Source: Obelidium mucronatum (lineage: Eukaryota > Chytridiomycota > Chytridiomycetes > Chytridiales > Chytriomycetaceae). Taken from it: a DNA stretch of 64,000 nucleotides. The notes under the pieces were generated by a model. It ran no database searches. It saw only the letters and a program-made list of their open reading frames with translations, and was not told the origin of the DNA. The translations under genes were made by a program, and so were the position numbers. Shown in pieces: positions 23,378-34,285 of this stretch. Positions within the stretch are counted from its first letter, which is position 1, and each line of letters opens with the position of its first letter. The stretch lies in assembly GCA_025765595.1 (NCBI GenBank), contig JAIVFH010000052.1, positions 179,944 through 243,943 of the forward strand. Reading direction: 5' to 3'.

Positions 23378-23683
23378 GTCGTGTTTTCAACTGAGATCAA
23401 GGTTGTATATTATAGTTCCTGTGAGCGAGTATTTATTTCCGTAGACTTTTACAATTTGTCCTCCTCTTTTTTATACGTTATTATTTTTGAGCTATTTACT
23501 ATTTGTATTCTGTGTGTTCTCGTTATGTACCTACGTATTTTGACCCCTGTACTATTTGTCAGTTGTTTGCACCTGTTATTAACGTTTCACATCTCCAAAC
23601 ATAATTATTATTATGTGAATTCAATAAATCCTCTCTGTTATTCCTTCTTTTTCTCTCCCCACTTTTTTTCTTGCTGTTAAATA

Positions 23684-25789
23684 TGAAGTTTACTTGGCTT
23701 AAGATATGGTTCTATGCTTATACTGCCACGGCATCGAGATCTCGTGAAGATGCCGAATCGTTGTATAAGAAGGCGCAGACAGCATACACTCAGCGTGATT
23801 TTCCAGCAGCAGTCAAGTACTTTTCTATGTTGAATATCATATTGCCGACGTGGAAGGATAACTACTACAATTGGGCTATGGCTGAACTATTTAATAAGCG
23901 CATTGGAGAGGCGTTTAAAGTTTTGGATAAAGCTGGTATGTTATTGTGTAGTTCTGTGAGTTTGATTCATAGCGAATAGTTGAACAATTCCCGAATGATG
24001 GCGATGTATATTTGAAGTATTGCGGTATCATCGCGTCCATGTTGAATCAGTATGTCTAAAGAAACATATTGTGTGGTAGTAACGCTCAATAGGCCGAACG
24101 ACTTCCTGAACGTGGACAAGTACAAATCTGTGAAGGATATGGTCGGTGTTTGCTTAAAGAGCACATATCTCCTACCTGAGGACCAGACTGCCCTTTCAAC
24201 TTTGGCTTCGCTTCTCACATTGGTTCGCGAATATGGTGCTGCTGTTGCCGTTTTTGAACAGTGGTTGGTCAAGTTCAAGAGTGCTACAACAGACGAGACT
24301 CTGTCTATTAAAACTAGTCTAGTGGAGACTCTTGTTAGAAACGGTGATTATGATCGGGCATATGAAATAGCAAAGGATGTGGTGGAACAAGACCCTTCTC
24401 CTCACCATTTACAAAAAGTTGCTTACGTACGAAAGATTGGCTGGCCATCGGATCCTATTGCATGGAAGTATCAAAATGCGTCACTCTATGCACTAGTTGA
24501 ATCGCTTCCAACAGGACATAAGGATATCTGCCAACCAGGAGGGAAATGGCGAGTAGCTTTGAATTATTCTACAGAGGCGCAACGTTTCCCAGCATCTATA
24601 TCAGCGCTTTTATTGAATCAGAACTCTGCCTATCATACGTATGGACGCTTGACGGATCCAATATTTGTCGGTCCCAAACTCCCAAAATACCCACAACTGT
24701 ATCACGAGCGCTTCATATATCTTGTTCATCTCAGGTCAGCATTTATGAGTGGACACCCTGGAATTGTTCATGGCAATTGTACTTTGTACGCTGGTGCCCA
24801 CCATGTCAACATTGACCTCCAAACATTCCCAACCAATCTCAAAGCAGAAATTATTACAATACCACACAAATCTGCACATATTATTCAACATCAAGTTCGA
24901 AACTATTATCATTGGTATTTCGCGTGTTTTGAAACCCTATCTGATTGGTTTTTTTCAGGATGCTGGAAGCTTTACCAAAGTTACTTCTACTCAAAAAACA
25001 TGTCCTCGATCTTCCCGAAAATCGCAATGTCCATATTATGGTACCAGAGCGCGGAATAGCTGGATGTATTGATAGTACTCTGGATCTGCCTGAGTTTGAT
25101 TCAATACGATCCCGATTTATATACTATGAACACCCGGCATCCTTTCGCTACCATTTTCCTAATGGACTATATCAAATACAATGGCTTCATCCTGCAAATG
25201 ATACGCATGACACTCTGAGTAAGAGTCTCTGGAGTGTTTATTGGGCCCCGAAGGAAGTGCACTTAATCTTGCGCGATTTCTTCCATGGGGTCTTGAAGTC
25301 CCGTTCGTTGTTTCCGTCACTTGAAGCTCCAGAAAGCTCCATTGTATATGTATCACGTCTAAACACAGTGCGTGGATTTCCAAATGAGCTTGAGCTACTC
25401 AGTTATTTGACCTCACGCTTTGGCTCTAAGTTTAAGATACACACTGGAAAAGAGAGCTTGCTTGAGCAAGTTGCCATTTTTGCAAAGGCAAGAGTTGTTG
25501 TTGGTAGCCATGGTGCTGGTTTGGTAAATTATGTGTTTACTCAACCTGGGGCAGCCATGGTGATGGTACCAATGGATCCGCATGTTGAGTTTTGTTTTGG
25601 TCATCTTGTTGCTGCGTTGAGTGGTAGTCATTGGGTTTTGTCAGAGATTGCAGGTGCTCATTATCATGGTACCTATGGAAAATTGAGCAAAGATGATATG
25701 AAACTGATGGGAGATACAGTTGAAACTGCTTGGAATCAAGTGCGGGGCAGCTCTCGTGGTGATTCAGAATTAAGCCATCCTGATTTGTA
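23684..25789 (+). CDS. GT61-family glycosyltransferase with N-terminal TPR-like repeats
   Basis: Four exons: 23684-23935, 23980-24049, 24093-24923, 24959-25789. The introns are unusually short (44, 43 and 35 nt). The N-terminal third has tetratricopeptide-like helices (SLYKKAQTAYTQRDFPAAVKYF; LSIKTSLVETLVRNGDYDRAY). The catalytic half shows DUF563/GT61 landmarks: NYYHWYFA joined by splicing to MLEALPKLLLLKKH, then YVSRLNTVRGFPNE, VVVGSHGAGLVNYVF, and a final hydrophobic/Asp block. GT61 enzymes (plant xylosyl/arabinosyl transferases, animal EOGT) transfer pentose or GlcNAc residues in the secretory path. The N-terminal signal anchor is weak (KFTWLKIWFYAYTATAS), so localisation is uncertain. 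Sugar specificity cannot be read. Confidence 0.85.
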
Positions 25790-26756
25790 GATGAAACATT
25801 GGCAACAGGCTGATGTTCTAAAACCCGTAAATAAACTATAGCAAATATCAAAAAAGGCGGTCCATGATAGAGGTTGAAATAAAGGCTTCTTTTTTTTTTT
25901 ATCTAAATCCAAATTGGAAAATCTAAAACTAGAGATCTCTGTGCATAGTTTTTAGTAGCTTTGATTGCATTATTCCTGAAGGTTGTGATGTGTCTGTAGT
26001 GAGTCCTGATAGAGGAGGGTACCACAAAATTTTTCATTTTTTGTATAATATTTAACTGGTGTTGATTTGTGTATTTGTAATGTTGGTTCATACTAATGTG
26101 ATTGTATGTTATCTCTCCATAGTGCTGCTATGCTTGATGATGGAGTGTGTTGGTGGGGATGGCTTCCAACTTGATGTTTTGTTTTGTCATTAGGGTTTCT
26201 CATTCAGTTGTAGTGAGTGAGAGAGTGTGAAATTTTTTTTTCAATCCATCCAGATAAACGCCTGGAAACCCACACTTTGTCTGTGGGGATAAAAACCTTT
26301 GAGATCCCAGTTCTGACAGGATTTGCAACCTGCACTGCAAAGAAGCAAAGCAACTGAGCTTATGTCTCTAGTTGCAAACAAATTGGTCACATTAGGAGTC
26401 CTAACATCCAATTAGGATGCATCGAGTAGCGGAACGCTCTGTGGATTTACAATCCTACTGATTATGTAACAAAACAAGGAAAACAGATGCGGGGCACCAA
26501 AATCACTTTCAAAAGTGGATTTTTGGTAGCTCAAGTGCAGAGATGTTTCAAAAGTGTGCGAGCTATTGTTGGAATTTAACAACGTCAGATGGCATTACTG
26601 TTCTACAAACAAAGGATGTCAAAAGACCAAGACGCAAAGGCAGAGAATAACTATCCAGTCTGGAAACGTTTGACGTTGACAGAGATAGGTCAGTTGAACG
26701 AAAGAACTCTGGATGCAAAGTTTGTCCCATTTGTGAACAAGTGCTCAAAGTTTTGT
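25790..26756. other. Gene-free stretch with a Helitron-like terminus remnant
   Basis: No gene is visible. Around 26318-26371 the minus strand carries CTAGAGACATAAGCTCAGTTG...GCAGTGCAGGTTGCAA, the 5'-terminal sequence found in the non-autonomous Helitron-like copies at 39364, 54686 and 55575. Near 26560-26760 the plus strand has a short cysteine-containing frame (KNSGCKVCPICEQVLK) that could be a relic zinc-binding domain. Confidence 0.4.
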
Positions 26757-27410
26757 TAGTCGCTAGGCAGTTGCAAACGGGTTATCTTTGGGCAAGAGAA
26801 TGGGACAAGCGTTTGAGCTACGCGAAGAACTCGAGGTCGCACACCCTCCGGATTTTATTGGTTTAACTTCAACAGAAGTAAGTAAACAATAAAGGGAGGA
26901 GGTAGGTGAAGCAATATAGGGGTGGCGAAGGGTAAGGTGCAAGATCAACACAAAATGCGATGTTAGTTGTAGCATGACGGGACCATGCTAAGAGTGCCCC
27001 ACCTTAAAAAACCAACGGTGATCAGGATAACGTTGGGAGTTGGGGCGAACAAAGTGAGTCGAGCAAATGCAAACCTAGCATTCGCGGAGGCGGCCGGGTA
27101 GCGTTAGTGATGGCCTGGAAGAGTGGTGATGGAGTCGTGTACCTGCAAGATCAACGCGAAATGTGATAGAAAAAATCTTGCAGGGTTCAACGTCCTTCGC
27201 GATGAGGGGCACGGGCTTGGACGGAGATGGGAGGGACTTGGGACCGTTACTCTGCAGTGCTGTCGTACTTTGAACCAGCTTTAGAGTGTACTCCAAAGCT
27301 ATATTCAAAGTTTCGTTAGTAGGCAGTTGCAAACGGGTTATCTTTGGGCAAGAGAATGGGACGAGCGCTTGAGCTACACGAAGAACGTGAGTTCGCACAC
27401 CCAGACACAT
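26757..27410. repeat. Direct repeat pair in the tail of retroelement 1
   Basis: 26764-26850 and 27316-27405 share GGCAGTTGCAAACGGGTTAT and then CTTTGGGCAAGAGAATGGGAC plus further bases, about 555 bp apart. A second shared motif, CAAGATCAACRCRAAATGYGAT, lies at 26940 and 27149. This fits the split direct repeats found at the 3' side of Ngaro elements. Confidence 0.6.
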
Positions 27411-27439
27411 AGTGGGCGCCCAAAGAGAGGGAGTTCTGG

Positions 27440-28510
27440 TTACAGTTTCCGAGACAGCCCTGCCGATAGGAGCGCCCGCCGTTGGAATGAGAGCTTGAGG
27501 TAAGCCAAGTAGGCGTCGGATCTCCAGCGGCCTAGTACCTGTATTTCGTTCTCTGTGTATCCCAGTGAGGCTGCGGCTGTTGCCCCTCCTATCCTGAAGC
27601 TGTGGCCTGCGTATTTTGAGGGGTCTTCTCCAACCTTAGACAAGAGCAGTCTTACTGCCTTCACTAAGAAGTCCTTGGTGAATGGAGCTCGTCCTGGGCG
27701 TTGGAAAAGCGGTGCCTTGGGTGGGAGTGGGAACTATTGGAAGAGCCTTTTCAGGAGACAGACGGCACAGGGGCCTCCTTCAGAAGCCAGTCCGATTACT
27801 ACCGTGACGCCGATCCGGAAAGGGTCTGTTTTGGACAAAGGAATCTCCAGTTCCACCCACTGAGGATTGTGTATGTTGGGGAAGAAGTTGGCACTGTCGC
27901 GGGTCAGGCAGAATGCTTTGTCAAATGATGTGGCTGAGTAAGTAAATTCCCCCGAGCGGAGGAGGGCAAAGAAGGCGGTGCAGCATGCTGCCGCAAAGTT
28001 GAGGTTGTCGTGGTCCCTGAGGTCCAGGAGTGGGAGGAACCTGCATAGGAGCGAGTAGGTGATCGGGGGAGGCGGGGCCGCGTAGGTTGGCTCCTAGTAC
28101 GCGGGATATCCCCCTACACATGCAGGATAGGGTGTAGAAGCGAGTTGACAGCCGAGAGGTACTGTTTCATGGTCTTTGGTTGTAGCGGGCGTTTTGTGAG
28201 GGAAACGGCCTAGAGGCAGAGGGTGAGTTCTGTGGCAGGGAGGAATGGGCCCATCACTGATGGCAGCTTTTCAGCTACGCAGAACCTAAGGAACTGGGTT
28301 TGGGTGGAGTTGTAGGAGGCTCGCGTAGAGGTGGCTTGGCTATGGTAGAAGAAGAAAGCCACATCTGCCGGAAGGTGCCGGTGGGACTGGTTGGGGGTGA
28401 GGGGAAGCGTTCGGAGCACAGCGACAAAACGTTTCCTGGTTCTGTCGAGAAAGGGCGTCAGCAAGGGTGTTGAGTTTGGTTGCGAGCCAAGAGGCTCGGA
28501 AGAGGAAGTG
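27440..28510 (-). pseudogene. Tyrosine recombinase of retroelement 1 (broken)
   Basis: The C-terminal catalytic part (27440-27664) reads AGHSFRIGGATAAASLGYT and QVLGRWRSDAYLAYLKLS: the HxxR, the GRW and the nucleophile-like Tyr of the integrase fold. The N-terminal core-binding part (28210-28510) includes RASYNSTQTQFLRFC. The two are in different frames with stops between, for example after SLLHPILHV near 28115. It would have circular-DNA integrated the element; it is not functional as it stands. Confidence 0.75.
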
Positions 28511-29620
28511 GTGTTTGCATGAGAGGAGGGCAAGTATGCGGAGGAGGGTTAGGCAGTGGGTCGAGCAACATGTTCCTCCGTTGAGCCAAATTGATACCGC
28601 CTTGTTGTCAATCATGAAGTCAATGCGTTTGTTAGACCAGAGGTGGCCGAAGGTGGCGGCCGCCACTACCACTGCAAAGAGCTCCTTCCACTGGATGTCC
28701 ATCGAGAGTGGGTCCTTGCAGTAGAGCTTGGATGGGTCTTGGGGGTTGTCCCAACAGCCCTGGGCCCACAGGTGGCCAAACACAATGCCCCAGCCGATGG
28801 TTCCTGAGGCATCGGTGAAGAGAGAGATCTCGTGTGAGGATTCCCAGGGTAGCCAGTCGAACATTGAGGTTCCGTTCCAGAGTGGGAGGTAGGTTTCCCA
28901 CCAGGCCAGGTCTTCCTTTAGGCTGTTTGTTAGGGTTATGTGGTGCCGTTGCTGGTGTACAGTATTGGATGCGTCTATGAACCGGCGGAGGAACGGTCTT
29001 GCTGATGGAAGGACCTTGGCGGCAAACTGCAGGCTACCGACTAGGCTTTCCATTTCTTTCTGGGTGCAGCAATTCCCTTTGAAGCTTAGGACTTTGCTCG
29101 AGATGTCAGAGAGTTTTCCTGGGGACACTGAGGCAATAAATGTCACCGAGTCCAGTAGTATTCCGACAAATGGTAAGCATGTTGATGGGCCTTCGGTCTT
29201 GTCCGGGTTCACGGAGAAGCCTAGGAGGTTGCAGGTGGAAATAAAGATGCCGAGGTTGCATGGTGGGGCGCGGGTGATTCCACAAACAGGAAGTTGTCCA
29301 CGTAGTGTAAAAGCCATGCAACACCAAATAGCAGTGCGGCCCAGTGGAGTAGTTCCGCGAATATGTTGTAGATGAATGGGCTGGAGCGCAGTCCGAAAGG
29401 AAGGAATATGTCAAAGAAGAAGCTGCCGGCCCAGTAGAATCCAAGGAGTTCAATTCTGAAGCACTTAAGGAGGTAGTTGAAGTTGGGGAAGGTGGCTAGA
29501 TCGGCAATAGAGTCCGTCTCCTTCCAGGTGTTGGATGAGACATCAACGGTGTACTCCGACTTTTCCTTCTCCTGGATAGAGTCCTTGCCCAGCGTGGAGA
29601 TTAATTTGATGTTGACGAGC
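28340..29620 (-). pseudogene. Reverse transcriptase/RNase H of retroelement 1 (deleted and frameshifted)
   Basis: The RT palm reads FFFDIFLPFGLRSSPFIYN and LHYVDNFLFV (29230-29430). The catalytic YxDD is YVDN here, and the frame then shifts by one base near 29265 into NPDKTEGPSTCLPFVG. Upstream, DLATFPNFNYLLKCFR jumps straight to ELLGFYWAG, so the finger/palm segment with the first catalytic Asp is missing. The RNase H part is well kept (ISLFTDASGTIGWG, DFMIDNKAVSIWLN, LADALSR). Confidence 0.75.
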
Positions 29621-30333
29621 TTGCTGCGGTGGAGGGAGCAATGCTGGGGAAGACGGCGTGGACCTCCTTACCTGCTGGGTGCGAGTCATCCTTAGCGTCT
29701 GGTCGCAGGTTTGACGTTTCCAGCTGAAGGCGCTGGAGCGCGTCTTGTGCCTCCTTGAGTTGCCATTGGAGGTCCAGGTGGCTCGGTTGCATTTGGGGGT
29801 ACTGTGGGTACACAAGGGAAGGGTGGTGGTACCCGTGTAATGAGGTTGCTGGTTGGTCTGGTACAACTGCTGCGTCTGTGTGTGAGGCTGTGGGGCGCTT
29901 CGGGGGTAGTGTTGGGTTTGGTGGTGAGGGAGTGGTGCCCACCGTTGCTGATGCGGGTGTTGGGTGCCCCATTGCGTTTGGTGTGTGTTCGGCAGGTCCG
30001 AGAGTGACTGGGGTGGGAATTGCTGGTGTGTTTGCTGGTGTGGAAGTACAGGTGGTTGTTGGTGTTCTGCAGAGGGGGAGGCGCCCGAAGGCTCGGCTGC
30101 TGTCTGGAAGCGGGAGGTGAGGTGACGTCCTGGGGGAACGTGCCCGGGGCAGACGGTTGTGGTTGGGGATGCGCTGAGGCAGTTGGATGGCCTATGCGCG
30201 AAAGCGCCGACAGTACAGTCATAGGGCAGTTTTGGGCGTCGATTAGGAGGCGTTGGAGGCAGCCTTCAACAAACTGGCACTTGTCTGCTTGGATGGAACC
30301 AAGGTTGGCCAGCGCGTTGGAGATGGCATTCAC
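29601..30333 (-). pseudogene. Gag-like proline-rich ORF of retroelement 1
   Basis: ATG at 30333 (MNAISNALANLGSIQADKCQ) leads into a Pro/Ser/Thr/His-rich protein. After about residue 100 the better frame is the one open at 29972-29601 (LDLQWQLKEAQDALQRLQLE, a short coiled coil), so a frameshift lies between. Position upstream of the RT and composition suggest Gag; no zinc knuckle is seen. Confidence 0.5.
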
Positions 30334-30403
30334 GTCGTGAGCCAGTGGGCAGCTTCGCCAAGCAGTCGAGAGGTCGTGCGAGGAGCTAGGCTAGCCGGCT
30401 AGA

Positions 30404-30612
30404 TTGTCCTGCAAAAGACAATGCAGATGCAGTTCAGAGCAGATGCGGTTCAGACAAGTATACAAGCCATCAGAAGTGGATGGACGCATTCAGAGCAAAT
30501 TTCCTATTCTGGGTTTGCCACTCCTGCTGAGTTATGGGCAGAACTTCAAAGTACAAAGGATCCTAATCGCAAGATGGATAGTTTGGTTGTGGACGCGCGT
30601 TTAAGGCATTAG
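30404..30612 (+). other. Short coding-like fragment of unknown origin
   Basis: A 66-codon frame containing SGFATPAELWAELQSTKDPN and ending in VVDARLRH stop. It lies between retroelement 1 and a KDZ remnant. It reads like a piece of a larger protein, possibly from a retroelement, but no family is recognised. Confidence 0.25.
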
Positions 30613-30639
30613 CAATACCTGCACATCAGTCTATTCCTT

Positions 30640-32902
30640 TTATTATAAATAAATAATTAAATAAATGGATAGTAAATAAATACACATTGCTCAACCCAGA
30701 GCTTGCAAAACTGATTCCCCTATCTTCCGATTGCAATCTGTGGCATTGCAATTGATGTTGAAGGTAACCGCTTTCTGCAAACTTTCCTGGTTACTCTTCA
30801 CTGCCCAGCTTGCCGTTCCCATTCCATCTGCCAGAATCAGCCGGATTCTCTGCTTTCTAGTATCTGTTGCAAAAAGGCTGAAAGTAAAACAAGCAAACAA
30901 GAAGATGGAAAGGATGAGGCAGGCAAAAGTGGGATCAAAGAGAAAGTGATATCACCAAGTACAGAAGCGCATGCAATAAAGGAAAACCCTCTGACACAAT
31001 TAAGGGATTTTTTCTTGCCAATACATTGGACCTACAGCGTTGTGTTGACTGTGACTGGCTGCTTTGCCCCACCAGGCTGAACGCAAACCTATTAAAACTG
31101 AATTAGAAAGAAGACATGCATTCTGGACTGCAACAAACAAGAAAAATAAAAACAAACAACCAATATGACCTTCATAGATATAGCAAGAGCTGAAGTTGGG
31201 CTGGCCAACGAGTTGCAGAAGATTGGTGCAGGATTTTGTAAGGAAAGAAAAGAAAAAAACAAAGGAAAAGAGGAAAATTAAAACTGTCTACACAATCAAT
31301 TGGAATGGTAGTAAACGTTGTTTTTACAACTTGAACGCTTTGGAAACCACTGTTTTTTCATATTCCCTGACTGGAATTGTAAAAACCAATTAATAAAATC
31401 ACAGACAACCAAACTAAACATATAAACCAGAACTGCCTTTTAAAATTACAAGCTGCAAAGATCTTTCTTGATGAAAGTGTTGCCTGCTGGATGAGAGTGT
31501 TGTTTGTTTTTCATTTCCCACCGCTCTTGTCAAAAAATATTAAACAAAAAATACAAAACCACTCTGAGCAGTCTGTGGTAATGAATGGGCTTTCTCATTC
31601 TCCCATTCCACAATCAACCAGATGATGAATGCGCTTTCTCATTCTCTCTGTTGTGGGGCTGCTCTGGTCTTGGTGTTTTCAGCCTTGGGGTCTCCACACA
31701 ATGTCCTACCTGCCTGCCACTGAAAACACGCATATTTGTATTTTCCTTATTTTTATTCAACTCTCTCTGTATCGAATCTGGTGTTAAATTGTTGTATTTT
31801 GTACCAGTAGTTGGTTTGCCGCATTGCCAGCCATTCACTTCTGCCACCTCTAGTAAAACATGCCACCTCTATGCTCAAAATGATGAAAATCAGATGATGA
31901 AAGGGCTTCCTCTTTCTCTCTGGCTTCTTGTCTGCTGTTCTTTCTGTTTGCAACATTGCCATGCTGCGGAACTGCCGCTATGCCACACACACACTCTTTC
32001 TCCTAAATACATCAATGCATCAGTTACATAAAAAGACAATGTTTGAATTGCAGATAAAAAGCAGATGATGAAAGGGCTTTCTCTTTCTCTCTGCTTTTTG
32101 TGCTGTTGTCACAGTAAGACCTGGTGCCGCTCCAATTCGCTGGAATATTAATTCAGCACAGACAGACTTGCAAACAATGGTGAACTCCAGTCTAAATTTT
32201 TCCTTTGTTTTCTATTGTAGTTTTCTATTTTTATTTTTGAATGACAGATGGACGCGTTGCGTTGCAAAGCAAGTCCCACTATTCAAGCACAATTTCATTT
32301 GTGTTAAATTCAATGGAGCAAAGGTCCGGCTATGGGGACACTACCAGCTGCATTGCAAGCCAATTACGGCAGCTTCATCCAAGTGTTCCACCACCTGCAC
32401 TTCTACAAGGCTGGGCAAAGCGGCCGTCAGTGTAAGCCAGAGACATACACAGTGGTTGGGGCCTTTGAAAACAACCAACATGTCAAGAAGGCATAGTAGC
32501 AGGAGCCGCTTCAGGAAGGAAGCGCAAGCAAGAAGGTAAAGCGCTGATTGGGGTTTTTTTTATTGATTGTTTCTTCAATATTTTGTTATTTTCAACTTTG
32601 TGCATCCTTTTTTTGTTTTTGTTTATTGTTGGTACTTTGGATTTTGTTTATTACTTTAAATACATATGTTATGGTTTTAAAACTTTTCTGCTCATTGTTT
32701 CTTACCTTTTTTGAAATAAAGTAAGGACTAGCTTTCAACTGGCTCTCCACTGGCTGTCAACTGGCTTGCGGCCTGTGAACTAACTGCAACGCGGCTGGCT
32801 TTCCACTGGTTAGCGGCTCGCACGCGGGTTGCCCACAGGTCGTGAGCAGCCTGCTAAGCGACCCGTTAGCGGCTCGCGAGGTCCGGCTCGCTATGGGGAC
32901 AC
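30640..32902 (+). mobile_element. Internally deleted KDZ transposon derivative (copy 3)
   Basis: A patchwork of the 9.4-kb element at 41383-50755. 30650-30870 matches the 3' end of its TET/JBP-like gene. From about 30868 it jumps to the 3' end of its JmjC-like gene and the first codons of its transposase (MTFIDIARAEVGLANELQK, 31167-31230). 31440-32110 holds the GAATGGGCTTTCTCATTCTC motif cluster, 32350-32560 matches the 3' end of the last gene, and 32730-32902 is the right terminal repeat ending CTCGCTATGGGGACAC. The left terminus is missing. No intact gene remains. Confidence 0.8.
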
Positions 32903-33709
32903 GTTTTTCCAAGTCCAGTGCATGCAATCGATTGATCCCAAACAGCCAGGGAAGCCACGTGCGGCATTGACAGCACTTATTCTGCACCTCTCTTCAGGTG
33001 TAGGAGGTCAAAGTAATTCTTCTCGGTACAGCTCCACAACTCCTTGGCAGAAGCGCACCAGGGACTCAAGGGCAGTTGACTCTCCAATCCGCAAGTATTT
33101 GTCCACAGAATCTGCAGCCCTACCATACGCAAGTATTCAAATTGCTGCAGTAAACTTTTGTAGATCAGAGAGTCCAAGTTGACCCACTGCATTTGGACGT
33201 TGAGTAAAATAGCTGTCATGCCTTTTCAGGTCCTCCAGTATACGCAGCGACAGCTGCTTTGAGATCCGGAAATATTGGTCAAAGTACTGTTCATACAAAG
33301 CACCATCCCCAAAATAGTTCCGGACTAGCACGTCATGGCCAGTTGAAGTTGCGGTTTATATTGGGCCGTCTGCCCTCCCTGGAGCCACCATGCACCATTC
33401 CAGGCTTGTCACCAGCAAATTCCGTCATAACAGTTGCAGCGGCAGTCATGGCTGCCGTCATGACGTCCCAGTTTCCGTCATTGAAGATGCCATCAACGTA
33501 ATCCAGAGGGTCCAGATACTCCATACTGTCTGAATACCAATTTTAGGAGGTGACCTCTAAGGGTTTTTCCTGAATGCACAGCGACTTACATCAGAATGGT
33601 GCAGTTTCAGTTATTTACCGCTGTGTTTGTTGAGTTCAAAATACACTTTCAAAATTTATTTTGAAGCAAAAAATTGAAAAATGTATTTTCCCACTGGAGA
33701 TGCTCTAAC
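32903..33709 (-). pseudogene. Harbinger/PIF-type transposase fragment with one terminal repeat
   Basis: Minus-strand frames read GREGRRPNI-like (GGSREGRRPNINRNF), VRNYFGDGALYEQYF, RQRPNAVGQLG-like, then after an in-frame TGA near 33136, LAYGRAADSVDKYLRIGEST. Finally [18 protein letters not shown] carries the first catalytic Asp of PIF/Harbinger DDE transposases. A terminus TTAGAGCATCTCCAGTGG, with a TTA-type target duplication, lies at 33691-33708. The gene is cut off at 32902, where the right end of KDZ copy 3 begins, so the KDZ element inserted into it. Confidence 0.8.
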
Positions 33710-33827
33710 GTCTCCCCCCTCCCATCCCCCAGCTCACCAGGAGCTGATCCTCCAGAGGCCTCATTAAAAAACTCCTGTGGGGAAAAAGAGAGCCCCCTCT
33801 TGAAAGATTCTTGTTCCTTGGATTGAC

Positions 33828-33829
<2 letters not shown>

Positions 33830-33867
<38 letters not shown>
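33830..33867. repeat. Poly-C homopolymer tract (38 bp)
   Basis: Uninterrupted run of C on the plus strand, between the Harbinger flank and a Helitron-like repeat fragment. Could be a real slippage tract or an assembly artefact. Confidence 0.9.
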
Positions 33868-33869
<2 letters not shown>

Positions 33870-34085
33870 ATAAAGCAGACAGATTCTCATCATGAGTCAG
33901 CCTGCAATCCGTACTGCTTGCCTTGAGTCACTTCTTATTTTGCCTTCTTGTAGAGCTTCCTTATTTGTGTAAGTTGATATTAGAGGAAAGCTTATATTGG
34001 TTTTGACACGACAGCAGCCGGAAATTAAAAAAGTAAAAGATGATTACTCAGGTCAAGAAACCCTTCTTGAGACAGTTGTGTTCAT
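33868..34085 (+). repeat. Internal fragment of the Helitron-like non-autonomous repeat
   Basis: Matches 39577-39795 and 54907-55072 (GCAGACAGATTCTCATCATG through CCCTTCTTGAGACAGTTGTG). Both termini are missing; the left edge abuts the poly-C tract. Confidence 0.75.
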
Positions 34086-34285
34086 GGTCAACTTTTACCC
34101 TCATTCATTATTAGATATAATTTATTGGATAATCAACAATAAAGAAAACTAGACGGGTTTGTTGAACGCGTTTGAGCGATTGATTCGCTAGGTTGGTTGT
34201 TACGCGCCCTACCGCCTAGTGAATTGTAGTATTGTTGAATTTGGTTGGAATTGGTATTTGATTGGAGTTGATTTGGAATTTGAAG

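Larger units (their letters stand above)
21215..23550. repeat. Dispersed segmental duplication, copy 2
   Basis: Partner of 8288-10617, same orientation. It begins between the polyadenylation region of the coiled-coil gene and the GT61 gene. Differences include GTTGCTTATG for TTACCTCATG in the GATA intron and an extra CTACG in the 3' UTR. Confidence 0.97.
26757..30360 (-). mobile_element. Degenerate DIRS/Ngaro-type tyrosine-recombinase retroelement 1
   Basis: On the minus strand, in order: a Pro/Gln-rich Gag-like ORF (30333-29601), a reverse transcriptase/RNase H region (about 29620-28340), a tyrosine recombinase (about 28510-27440) and a non-coding tail containing a 90-bp direct repeat. No integrase or LTR is seen. 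This order is that of DIRS-order YR retroelements. Frameshifts and an internal deletion show it is dead. Ends are not defined. Confidence 0.75.

Noticed and set aside
8288..23550. The two gene-pair copies as an assembly artefact
   Set aside because: They differ at about 1% of sites, including silent changes, intron indels and a distinct 3' UTR end, and have different flanks.
26757..27410. The direct repeats as LTRs of a classical retrovirus-like element
   Set aside because: The adjoining proteins are a tyrosine recombinase and DIRS-type RT, with no integrase or protease, and both repeats lie on the same side of the genes.
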